64,000 nt of DNA from Cliona cf. orientalis (taxonomy: Eukaryota; Porifera; Demospongiae; Clionaida; Clionaidae), in NCBI GenBank assembly GCA_963930775.1, contig OZ005707.1, positions 1,302,001 to 1,366,000 on the forward strand, in the 5' to 3' direction. Below, piece after piece: positions 10,579 to 21,458 of the stretch. The notes beneath the pieces are model-generated. The model made no database searches, was not told where the DNA came from, and was given only the letters and a program-made list of their open reading frames with translations. The position numbers and the translations under genes are program-made. Every line of letters starts with the position of its first letter. Position 1 is the first letter of the stretch.

Positions 10579-13500
10579 GTCGGCATTCCTCTCTTCCGCT
10601 GAACTCACCCAAGCCTAGCCTTTCTATTGAGAAGAGAGCAAACACCCTTTCTGGTGGTCAATCTACGACAGATATCGACCAAAATGGTGAAAAATCTCCA
10701 CACCAGGAAACGGGACACGACGAGGATACCGACATTCACTCCGCCAACTCGTCCAGATCTCAGAATGGTTTTCATAACACATCACTTTCAGCGTCTTCAG
10801 TGCCACCCACTGCTGAGGTGCCAGCCGTTGGAGATGAAGCATTACTCTATTCGCCAAAACAGCAGCAATTTCACGAGGAAGCTCATATTATGATATCGCC
10901 GTATCAGTCACATGATCAAATGAATGCATCACATGACCAGATGAATCAGTCACATGAACAGTTGCCCCAATCACATGATCGAACAACTCGAGGACAGCGA
11001 ATGCCAAAGCAGATGTCATTTGATCAGATTGAAGCCGCCCACCCAATGCAAACTGTGATGGAAACACATCAAATGCATCGCTCCAGTTCATCCACTGCCC
11101 CTGTTAGAGTAGTACGACCAGTAGATACTGGCCACTCTACTAGATCTACCCCACTACATGGAAACAATAGAGTGTCGTCAGATTTGCTACTTAACCATAA
11201 TATTCCCATCCACGGACAGCTGGCGTGGAAGTTTAATTCAAATCCCTCCAGCAGTAACGTCAGTCAGGAGAATATTCTGGCGTCTTCTTCGCATTCGGAC
11301 GTGAATATCCACGAGTCAAGTCCACGACCCCCAGTACAAGCTCCACCCCCTCCTCATGGTAGTAACCACCGTCTGAGAAATCACAGCAGTAGCAATCCAC
11401 TATCCCAGGAGCTACAAGTTCTTCTCCACAATCAGTCGTCACCGAGTGACTCGCATCACGCTATGAATCGTCACATCATCAACCCTAGCTTCCATGTGGG
11501 AGCCAGCAGTAATTTCAATTTCAATGAGGCTGTGTTTCCAGGCTACACTACCCAGAGGAGCTGCCCCGTTCATCGCACGCACAGCGGTCTCTCCCTGAGC
11601 CAAGGTTCTGGAGGTCACTACTGCGCTGTCGTACAGCCATGCACCTGCCACGATCATCAGCAGTATGTATTAGCACCCAATAATAATATAATATCCAATG
11701 GTTATCAGAGCCAAGAGCATGGCAATAGTACGCCACACATACAGCACCAGCATAGCTACAGCTACAACTGTGCGATGGATTCACGAAGCGTCTCTCGAAC
11801 TAGCATGAGACAGCCGCCACCTCCACCAGCTCCTGCTCCTTCTTCTTCTGGGATGACAACAACGACGACAGTCCAACCTGGACCTCCACAGATTTTCCCG
11901 ACAGCCTACCCATCGACGCAGAACATCGCTCAGCAACAGTTACTTTCATCTCTTCCGTTGACTTACACCCCTCCACGCCACTCTAGACAACATCCAGCTC
12001 CTCCCACTACCAGACACTTATCCCTGGTGGCCACTCAGCAAGACCACCCACAATTCAGCAGCCATGGACCCGGACCCGGGGCTGGGGGTCACATGCATGT
12101 TCCTCAGCGCTCCAGTGGCTACACCACGGATGGATCGGGGCCTGATGACGTATTCCAGTCTTACCCGGAGGATCACTTGCTATCGGTGACTGCTGCTGCT
12201 CCGCCTGAAAGATCAAGCACTCACCCACAGACTGGAGGAGGAGGATCACGTTCTAGATCAGCTAGTAGGCCGCAGCTGAAACAACGTGCACGTACGTCTC
12301 AAGATGCCCTCTCCTCTTCCGACCACATGGAGTCTGCTGCACTACATAGAAAGACCCCCGCAGGAGGGGGAGGAGGAGGGTATAATAGTACTACGGGGAC
12401 GAGGGGGAGTGAGATGTCAATGGAGATGCCTCCATACGTGGGACCGTCCCCCGGAGGAGGAGGCGGAGGAAACTCGGCGGTGGAGAAAAGCGGCTCCAAG
12501 CATGCGTGGGACGTGATGACCTCGCAAAGTGGCGACCTAAATGATGCTGATTCGGGGTTTATTGGGTCTGCACCACACGGCATTAACGGGGAGACTGGTA
12601 GGAGAAGCTTCACTCCTAGCATGAGTGCTAAGCTGTCGACAGAACTCAAGAAACTACCACTGTCTCAGCCATCCTTGACGACAAACAGTGTGAGTGGCTT
12701 TAATTCATACGCTCCTGGAGCAGAAGGCTCGAGCTCTTCTCAAAAAAGCAAGGCAAAAAAGAAGAGACAATCTTCTCGTACCTCTGAGCAGGAGAATAGA
12801 CTCAGTCTCCATGAGGACCCACCGAGTGACGATAACATTCCCGTGGTGTACAAAGACGATGACGAGAGTTGGAAATCGTCCACGGTGAAGCGAAGCAAAG
12901 ATCGAGCGATTATGAGAGGGGCTGTACAATATCGGTCCCTCAGGTACGAGAGAGACAGGCAGATTCAACGTCGAGGGAAGCCCAACCGTAGCTCTCTGCA
13001 ATCGTTCGATGGTAATACTCTAGACAGCTTACAGTTGGAAAGGGCTGGTAGAATGAAGCACTCGTCATCGAAATCTCCCGGCACTAGTGCAAATGGCCAC
13101 GGATCAGCACATAGTTTGAAGTCCAAATCATCACAAGATACACTGACCAACATACTGACTTGTTCTACGGTGCCTCGAGATCAGCAAGGACGCAGCCTAC
13201 AGCCCGGAGTGAGTGGCCACCACGGGCATCACCACTACCAGCATACAAAGGATGAAAATGGTAAGCCAATAATAATAATTATGCAGCATGAAAATTTATT
13301 TTTTACTCAGTACCAATCCCAACCCCCACTGCTCTGGCAAACCAAAGGCAGAGCCACTCTGGGTGTCTAGCCTTGAGAACTAACATAGCCTTGGGGGGTG
13401 TGCTATTGGATGACGTACGCTAGTATTTTTGTGTACAAGCTGAGTAAAAAATGTACTGCAGCTACCTTTATGAGGTGTGGCTTCAGGCATGGACGGTCAT

Positions 13501-15536
13501 CTTACCAGACTAAACGTGAAGAGTCGTTATGACTACCTGACTGGCGTATCATATTAACCTTTAGACATAGCTGAGGCTCCATACCGTATGCATTAAGCCG
13601 GAGCATACAAGCCATATTGTCATATCCGATGAATCTCTCAATAAGGCACTTTTTGGGCGATTCGTAATAGCTAGGCCTCCTTTCCGAGTTAAACCAGAGG
13701 TTAAGTAAGCCTTTTGTGGTACACAGTGTAATTATTATAGACTTGCCCATAAGCGGAATCAGTGCACTATACATATGTTAGTATGGTGAGATTGTGCTTG
13801 TGGGAGTATGTGCTATCAGCTTACTGGGCAGCATTCACCTCTACTGTGCATGCAGCTAGCACGCAAAGCAGTCCTCGTGGTGATTTACTGTGTGCTGGAT
13901 AGATAGATGAAGAGAGGTAGGATGCACAAGGAGTGAATGTCTCTTCTGTAGCGATCACATTTCATTCCATTGGGATGGGTACAATATTATTCATGCCATA
14001 GCACCTAGCTACGTCTATGTACCTTAGATCTAGATGGCCGTTGATAGAAAGAAGTGTTGGGTGGGTGCATGTATCGGGAAATTTTATGGTATGCTAGCTC
14101 ACGTTGTGCATTGCGCATATGCAATTTAAATGCCACTTTCCATAGCAACACACTTAGCTGTTGATTCTAAAGTGCATTAGCAAGGGATCACTATAGATGC
14201 AATTTAATAGATGCATACGGGTGAGGTACCGGTATAGCTATAGGCTCTCTAATTACATAGCGCTTTAAATTTTTTGTCACCTGCAGTATATTACATTGCA
14301 TAGGTTTCCATTAGACTAAAAAGTTGAATACCAGAGCGTTGGGGAGTGCACGGGGTCAGGTGGGGGAGAGACGCCTACTTTTACGACCTTTCCAGGAATT
14401 GCAGGGAAGGGAGGGTAGCTTGATCATGTGCTATATAAATGCTACCCTCGCGGAGGTAACCACTATGTATACTGTGCAGCATATGGGGGGATGCTTTAGT
14501 GTTTTTCATTCCTGACAAGCATAATGTTTTAATTTTATGGTATATTTGTCCAGCACGTGCAATGTGATTGGGTTACATTGGAATCAGCATAATTGTGTCT
14601 TGACGGACATTGAATCATCCTGAGGGTAGCTAGCTATAGCTTAAAGGAATAATTTCTGGGGGCGTGCATGTAGTGAATTGTCTAGCAGCTGGAAAGCATT
14701 CTTGATGGCTGATCCACCCATGCCCCATTGATGATGGTGTAGGCACCAATAGCTCGCTTATTTCCACATCATCGTACTTAATTGGCTCAAATTTTTTATG
14801 CATAAGCGTATGAAATTAATCATTCCTCTTGATCTATTTGTCTGCAGGGTCTCCGTCCGTCAGCAGCAAGCATACAGCAAGATCTGGTGGACCGAGCACC
14901 AAATCAAGCAAGAGTACCACCTCACATTCCCAGTCTTCCAAAGCACCTCCAGATACCGATTCCCCAGATTCCATTCCACACTCTGCAAGAGGCACCACCA
15001 CCACTACGTCTCATCAGCCAAAGAAATCCAAATTTGGCACAAAATTACATCGACGTTCGAAACCTAAGATCAAGCTGATACGACCGGACGAACTTTCCTG
15101 GCCAATCAAGCGTGACAAGCTGAACAAGTACATTTACGAATCGAAGTATGCAAAAAAGCCACTACAGTGCAAGCAGAAGTTGGAACTGGAATCAGAAACC
15201 GGAATTGGATCCTGTCCAAAACTGAAATTTGAATTATACCCCTTTGGCCTGGAGGAAGATGAGAACGAGTATGTGACCATTAAGGTCTATGTAGAACAGC
15301 CGAAACACTGCCATCTGCATAGCTCGACTGAAATACAGATGACCTTGAATATCTTTGACTGTGAGTCAGGGGATCAAATCGGAGAGCCATACATTATGTA
15401 CGAGTCGATTCGGTCAAGCTATTTTCTCATCAAGAGATTTGTGCATCATGATTTGATAAAGAAGTGTAGGTGTGACTATATAGAGGTGACCATCCAAGCC
15501 TGTCTAGTAGTAGCTAGCGAGGAAAGCAATCTGTGA
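10579..15536 (+). CDS. Large disordered protein with C-terminal TRAF/MATH-like domain (5' incomplete)
   Basis: Two exons are certain: 10579-13260 (acceptor TATACAG, donor G-GTAAGC) and 14848-15536 (acceptor TCTGCAG, stop TGA). Both junctions are phase 1. They give about 1,120 residues. The first exon has no in-frame ATG near its start and opens on a partial codon, so at least one upstream exon is missing from this model. The bulk is low complexity, rich in Ser, His, Gln, Pro and Gly, with a short repeat SHDQMNASHDQMNQSHEQL. The last ~150 residues are ordered: KLKFELYPFGLEEDENEYVT and SYFLIKRFVHHDLIK resemble strands of the MATH/TRAF-C fold (LYPxGxx..GYVSLxxxL, then the SSFxRPxxxxxI segment). 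A scaffold or signalling-adaptor role is inference. No named orthologue is recognised. Confidence 0.75.
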
Positions 15537-15969
15537 TCACTATACTATTACGTGTATGACTGTGTATGTAAGTTTGTTTATCACTTGACAATGTACAGCA
15601 ACTTTGATCGCGCATGCGCAAATGGAATATTGTCGTGAGACCACTCCCAACTAGTGCATGCAGTATGATGCTAAACTTCCGGCAGTACTTCCTGGTGCAG
15701 ACTAGCTGACAGGGCCTGAAGGAGAAGAGCATTTGATAATAGTCCCTGGCTAGGTGACAGAAGCTATCATAGCTGTGAGTTGCAAGCCTATAAATATACT
15801 AAATCTGTAAGTTGCATCATCAAAAGGAGTTCTAGTCTAGTCAGAATTTCTGTTGAAACTTTAGATGGCTATGCCTTGCCTGAGCATGATCATGAGCATG
15901 TGCTAGATCTAGCATGTATGCAAAGTACATAATATTTAGATATGGTGTATACTGTAGATATACAGGATA
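15537..15969. other. Intergenic before ferrochelatase
   Basis: 3' flank of the MATH-like gene and 5' flank of ferrochelatase. No coding region or RNA gene was seen. Confidence 0.5.
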
Positions 15970-18900
15970 ATGTTGCCACGTCTGCTCATTCGTTCACTGT
16001 CATCTGTTGGAGGTAGGAGCCTCCTGAATGGCGTCGTCCCAACAGCCACCACCACTGCTGTCTCTGTGCATGTGAGCTCCTCTCAAGCCATGTGGAGCAG
16101 TAGGTGCTTCGCCACTCAAACAACTTCAGACCAAAAGTGAGGGTGAATGTGACTCTAGATCTATCAAGCTCTTCAGGGGCTGTCAGGGAGGCAGGGATGT
16201 CTATACTACGCTTGTCCTTGTGTAGTAGCCTTGTCCCCAGATTTCCCCTTTATTTTTCTCTCGTGTGCATTGCAAAAAGATTGGGGAGCGTGGGGATGAC
16301 GGAGGATAGGAGATGGTCCGAGGTTGTTAAGATAGCATTATGGGCCAGATTCTCTCAGCCATATCATCAGTAAAATGTTTGGATCAATACCTGCTTGTCT
16401 CCTTGGGGACCTAGCTAGCTGTGGTGTACATGTAGGATTATCAAAAGGGAGAGAAATTTCATAGATTAGGGAGGTCCAGTGCTAAATGCTGGGATGGTTT
16501 AGACCTGACTCGAGTAAACGAAACATCTGAGTATTGTGTGAATGTGTATACATTAGTATATCTATCATGATAATTATGCGTGAAAAATTTGGATGTGTAC
16601 ATGCAGGCCCAAGACTGGTATTATCATGCTGAATCTTGGAGGACCAGAGACGTTAGACGATGTTCATGACTTCCTCCTCAGACTGTTTATGGACAAGGAC
16701 TTGATACCACTTCCTTTTCAGAGGTAAAGGGTTGTTGGAGTTACATAACTACATGCATGATTTGAGTGCTTGTTTCTCTCTCTCTCTCCACTCTGCTTTC
16801 TCTTTGTCTCCCTCCCTTCTCCCTTCTTCCTCTTCTCTCCTTCTTTTCTATTATCCTTTCCATGGTTATCATCCCCTCTCCTTTCACAGCCAGCTAGCTC
16901 CCCGCATTGCCAAGCGTCGTACCCCCAAGATTCAGAAGCAGTACCAGAAGATTGGAGGGGGCTCACCCATCAAGATGTGGACAGAGAAACAGGGCCAGGG
17001 AATGGTGGATATACTGGACAAGATTAGCCCGGACACAGCACCTCACAAATTCTACATAGGGTTCAGATATGCTGATCCACTCACAGAGGATGCACTAGAC
17101 CAAATGGAAAGGTAGAATGTGTATTTGTATTATTATGCATGATTATGATGTGTAGGTGCAATTTGTACTTTTGTCAAATTGACAGACTAACTAAACTTTA
17201 TGTGCACTTGTACTCTTCCTACTCCCTCCCTCCTTCCCTCCCTCCCTCTTTCTCTCTCTCCTTCCTCACATGCACACTCTCCCTCCCTCCCTCCCAGTGA
17301 TGGTGTTGAGCGTGCCATAGCTTTCACCCAGTACCCTCAGTACAGCTGCTCCACCACAGGCAGTAGCTTGAACGCCATCTACAGACACTTCAACAAGAGG
17401 GGAGGCAGTGGCAGCAGCATGAAGTGGTCGGTCGTTGACCGGTGGCCCATCCACAAAGGACTTGTCAAGGTGACTCAGTGTGGTTGCTGCTATCTGATTG
17501 CTAACACAATATTATTACTTAGCTAATCCCTTGCTTCCTAAGTTAGTAGTTATTGTTAAATATCGTAGATTGGGATATTTTTGCCGGTAAAATATTTCAC
17601 TTGTTACATTTTCACGTAGTCTAATTTTTTTCGCATACAACATGAACATACATAATACATCATTGTATTAACTAACGCGAACAAAATATTTCGTATTTAA
17701 TTTTCGTTGGGAAAGACCATCGACAAAAATTTCCCAGTCTACAGTATAAGAGAGAGTACTGTTTGCCTGTTTAGAAAAGTTAGGGGATCAATATTCGGAT
17801 CTGATTGAAGTGGCATAAGTTTATTATAAAAATATTGCACTACTGATTATCCTTTCCTTGATTATAATCTCAACACTTTTTCAATAGGCATTTGCAGAGA
17901 CGATACAGACAGAGCTTGAGGCCTTCCCAGCCGTCGATCGAGACGACGTCGTGATTCTCTTCTCCGCCCACTCGCTCCCGATGAGCGTGGTCAGCCGGGG
18001 GGACCCCTACCCGCAGGAGGTCGGGGCAACCGTACACAGTGTCATGGAGCAGCTGGGGTACTGTAACCCATGGAGACTGGTCTGGCAGTCAAAGGTATAG
18101 AAGGCTAGATAGATATTATATAACATGTCCTGTGATTGATGAAAAAATAATGCATAAGTATATAAGCTTGGGTGATAGTGGAAAAAAGATCATCCTGTGT
18201 TAAATGATTACAATGTCATAACGATAATAATAATAATAATATGGCTATCTTGGTGAAAATTGTAATTATTTTCGGCTATACAGTGCTTCATTAATTAATT
18301 CGTTTTTCTCTCTCCCTCCCTCCACCCTCCTCTACGCTGTAGGTAGGTCCTCTGCCCTGGCTGGGTCCCCAGACGGATGAGGTGATCAAAGAGCTAGCCA
18401 AGAGAGGGAGGAAGAACATGATGATGGTGCCCATTGCCTTCACCTCCGACCACATCGAGACCCTCCATGAGATGGATCTCGAGTATGCTGACGAGCTGGG
18501 GAAGGAGGTATGCACTGTGCAGTGCATGGCAAGCTACATGCAGAACCACTTAGCCTGACGACCTTTACCTACTCCACACGCTGTAGGGGAGTAGGTAAAG
18601 GTCGTTAAGCGAAAACGACTATGAGTCAACCTACCTCTCATTCCCAGGCCAATTCCCACGTTGCATACCAATAATCGACTATCTTTATGCATGTACAATG
18701 ATTAAATTTTTTTTTATTACAGCTTGGTGTGAACATTCGTCGATCAGCTGCCCTCAATGACAATAAAATCTTCATTGAGGTAAGTGATTATTAATCAATA
18801 ATAATTATTATGATGCTTCTAGTAATGACGATGCGCTGTTTCTTTCCATGCATACATGCGTGTGCAGACATTAGCTGACGTGGTCTACAGCCACATCTGT

Positions 18901-19002
18901 CGTAAGGAGATCTCCAGCCGCCAACTCTCCCTCCGCTGCCCCAAGTGTGTCAACCCTGTCTGCGGCAAAATGAGGGAATTCTTTGCCGACCAAAAACTAT
19001 AG
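15970..19002 (+). CDS. FECH: Ferrochelatase, mitochondrial
   Basis: Eight exons: 15970-16136, 16607-16723, 16890-17111, 17298-17469, 17888-18094, 18343-18507, 18723-18779, 18868-19002. All junctions are GT-AG and in frame, giving 413 residues, the usual animal length. The first ~55 residues are Arg/Ser/Thr-rich with few acids, as a mitochondrial targeting sequence. The enzyme inserts Fe2+ into protoporphyrin IX, the last step of haem synthesis, at the inner membrane. Signatures seen: [12 protein letters not shown] at the N-terminus of the core, [24 protein letters not shown] (the active-site His region), and [17 protein letters not shown]. The C-terminus CPKCVNPVC supplies Cys393, 396 and 401, which with the Cys of YSCSTTG form the animal-type [2Fe-2S] ligand set. 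A polyadenylation signal AATAAA follows at 19054. Confidence 0.97.
17561..17746. mobile_element. MITE-like inverted repeat in ferrochelatase intron 4
   Basis: The left end TATCGTAGATTGGGATATTT pairs with the right end AAAATTTCCCAGTCTACAGTA. The element is 186 bp. It shares the internal GGTAAAATATTT motif with 39747-39944, so these two appear to be one family. Confidence 0.6.
18558..18605. repeat. Perfect 18-bp intronic hairpin
   Basis: ACGACCTTTACCTACTCC at 18558-18575 is the exact reverse complement of 18588-18605, with a 12-nt loop. It lies in ferrochelatase intron 6. See findings. Confidence 0.75.
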
Positions 19003-19744
19003 TCTCTATAATTATTTTTGTAACAATTATCAACATTGAATCACAGCACCTACAATAAAATGAGTTACAGGACTACACATGTAAAACATCCATAAGGAAG
19101 ATTACATTATTGTAATGTACATTTTTTACAGGAGAAAGCTTTGATTATTTTGTGGTTATTTCAACTTGTGGATTTTGTTCTAGCCACAGTTAGAGCATCT
19201 TTCTTCTTGGAGACAACAATCTCATTCACCCCACTCTTCCTTGCTCCTGCAGGAAGATATTATGGTTGATACTATAACAGTCCATAAACAACTATAGCAC
19301 GTGTAGAGCATCACTCAGGGGATGTGAGTGAGTGGATTTCAAGTCCTGCGTGAGATTTATTTCCACGAAAAAGTTTAACCTTGGGACCCGTAAAAGTGCT
19401 ACTGCTTATGAATCTTTGATGAGTTGGGCCTGAATGAAACAGGTGACAGCATTGTCACCCAGGGGTAGTCTATACAGAGAAGTTCATCTATAACAGTCTG
19501 CGTAAAGGACGTGACTCGATCATGGGGGTCCCGGCCAGATTGATGTTGTTATTGTGGCATTAGTTATCACTTTGGGATTTATAAGTAACTGCACTGTACA
19601 TGATAGTCGATTTCGAATTGCACTTTTGCTATTGACCATAACAATATCAACGCTGATAATTTGATTTAAAACTCCTTACTGAGCAGATAGAATCCATGCA
19701 CGTTCATATCATCTCAAGCTTGTATATACATGTATTATTCACTA

Positions 19745-19775
<31 letters not shown>

Positions 19776-19938
19776 AGAGATAACTCCTGCAGCCAGAGAA
19801 GCAAAGCACAACAGTAACTGTTATGATTATGTTTTGAGTATGAATGTTATTTCATGGAAACTGACGACTAGAGGATATAGTATAATACGAGAGCGTCCGT
19901 GCACTGAGGTAGCTAGCTATAGAGTCTAAGCAACCATC
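19003..19938. other. Intergenic, poly-C tract and possible minus-strand exon
   Basis: Contains the ferrochelatase polyadenylation signal, a 29-base poly-C run (19745-19773), and a minus-strand stretch 19246-19161 that looks like a short terminal exon (see findings). No complete gene could be built here. Confidence 0.5.
19054..19059 (+). promoter_or_regulatory. Polyadenylation signal of ferrochelatase
   Basis: AATAAA 52 bp after the stop codon. Confidence 0.55.
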
Positions 19939-21090
19939 ATGTTCAATCACATCTGGGCTATGCAATGGACTACTATCATCCTCCTGTCTTACTCATTTAT
20001 GGCAGACAGTGTGCAGAGTTTGGAAATGAATATCCAAGATAGAGATATTCTAAAGTACAGTCTCATTGACAACAACTTTCATCCACATCATCAAGTAACA
20101 AGGCGCCAAGCATTGCCAAACAGTGAAATGCCTACAAGTCAAGATCTCGAGTATTGTGAATCCATCAGAAATGATGTCTACTGTTTGTCAGGCTTAGGGC
20201 AAAGAGCTGTTAATATTTCTTTGAGTTGCAGACAAAGCATTGAGGAAGTTCGCCAACAATTCACCGAGTGTGCCAGGAGCGAAAGTGGAGCTTTTTGTGG
20301 GTCACTTGTTTCTCTCAATACTCTCACCAGGCGATACCTTGAGGGAAACTGCTCTAGAGCAATCACCTCCAACATCTGCTCCACACAGTGCCGTACTCAC
20401 CTTGAAACTTTCAGGAGCGAGCTTGCCTGTTGCATCAATGCACACTTAAATACTAGCTCATACCAGTCCACCAGGCTGAGTGTGAATTATCGTCTGTGGA
20501 ATTTGTGTGGAGTCCCACTGCCTGCTATGGATTGTCAGAATCATGGTCTAACTTTTAATGTTCCGGTTACTGCACAGAAATGCATGAATGAGAGCATTCA
20601 AGCATTAAATTTTATTCCAACGTGTGAACCAGACGTCGCTCAGCCATACATAAATGGGTTACTAGCGGATACTAGATGCTCTCAAATAAATCTAAACTAT
20701 GCTAAAAGCACTATAAACTTCTGCTCAATGAATCCTAGTGGTGAATTCTGCTTTCCACTAGTGCTATCATATGAAGCGGATAACAACCAGTATAGTTCAG
20801 ACATCGACTCAATTTGTTACTCTGAGATTTCCAATGTATCTTACTCTGGCTGCAGGCCAGCTTGCAGAAACAAGCTCGTGGAGGGTGAATATGCTTTAGG
20901 CTGCTGTGTGAACCACCCACTGTATATGCTTTCTGGACGAGTCTGGGCATCATGTGAAGTGGAGAACCCAGGATTTTGTGAAAGCAAGTTGAGTCTCAAT
21001 GAGGCTACATCCACAGCCTATGCAGTAAAATTGGCCCTTGCTTGGCTGGCACTTGCCATAGTGCTCTCCATCTTTAACTTAAGCTTGTGA
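19939..21090 (+). CDS. Intronless duplicated Cys-rich secreted or GPI-anchored protein
   Basis: A 383-residue uninterrupted frame. A hydrophobic N-terminus (residues ~8-24) looks like a signal peptide, and the last ~20 residues (KLALAWLALAIVLSIFNLSL) form a hydrophobic tail with no cytoplasmic extension, as in a GPI-anchor signal or a C-terminal membrane helix. Between them are about 30 cysteines in two copies of a module. Copy 1 spans roughly 114-196 (SGAFC ... CSTQC ... ACCIN ... LWNLC) and copy 2 roughly 265-348 (SGEFC ... CRPAC ... GCCVN ... VWASC). Several N-glycosylation sequons (NIS, NCS, NTS, NES, NVS) support an extracellular location. I do not recognise the family. It may be lineage-specific. 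Lack of introns, unlike its neighbours, could reflect retroposition. Confidence 0.8.
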   Translation: MFNHIWAMQWTTIILLSYSFMADSVQSLEMNIQDRDILKYSLIDNNFHPHHQVTRRQALPNSEMPTSQDLEYCESIRNDVYCLSGLGQRAVNISLSCRQSIEEVRQQFTECARSESGAFCGSLVSLNTLTRRYLEGNCSRAITSNICSTQCRTHLETFRSELACCINAHLNTSSYQSTRLSVNYRLWNLCGVPLPAMDCQNHGLTFNVPVTAQKCMNESIQALNFIPTCEPDVAQPYINGLLADTRCSQINLNYAKSTINFCSMNPSGEFCFPLVLSYEADNNQYSSDIDSICYSEISNVSYSGCRPACRNKLVEGEYALGCCVNHPLYMLSGRVWASCEVENPGFCESKLSLNEATSTAYAVKLALAWLALAIVLSIFNLSL

Positions 21091-21458
21091 TTTGAGCGCC
21101 ATACAAATCAATTCCAGATACAGTGAACTATAATATGCATGTATAATATATAGCCAACTAGCATAGTACAGTTGCATGTACGTGTACAATCACGTATATA
21201 ATACATGTAGCCTAGCTTGCAATTATTATACTATGACTACATGTATACTTAGTTTTGTATGACATTGTACTGTAGAAACATTTGCATTGGTAGATAGCTC
21301 CTATTAGTAGTAGCACTCAAATGTTTTTGTATTGATTTTATGTGTAGTCGATATTTTTTGTGTGCAGCATAATAATTTTTATTATCTTGAGTACTGTGCA
21401 TTAGCGTTGCCAGCAAAAGCGACCATTGGCTGCTGCTAAAAAGACATGTGTGGTGAAC
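21091..21458. other. Intergenic between convergent genes
   Basis: AT-rich 3' flanks of the Cys-rich gene (+) and the DDX24-type gene (-). A minus-strand AATAAA (TTTATT on + at 21378-21383) probably serves the helicase. Confidence 0.5.

Noticed and set aside
16718-16966. Lys/Glu/Arg-rich minus-strand frame
   Set aside because: Complement of the CT-rich tract before ferrochelatase exon 3.
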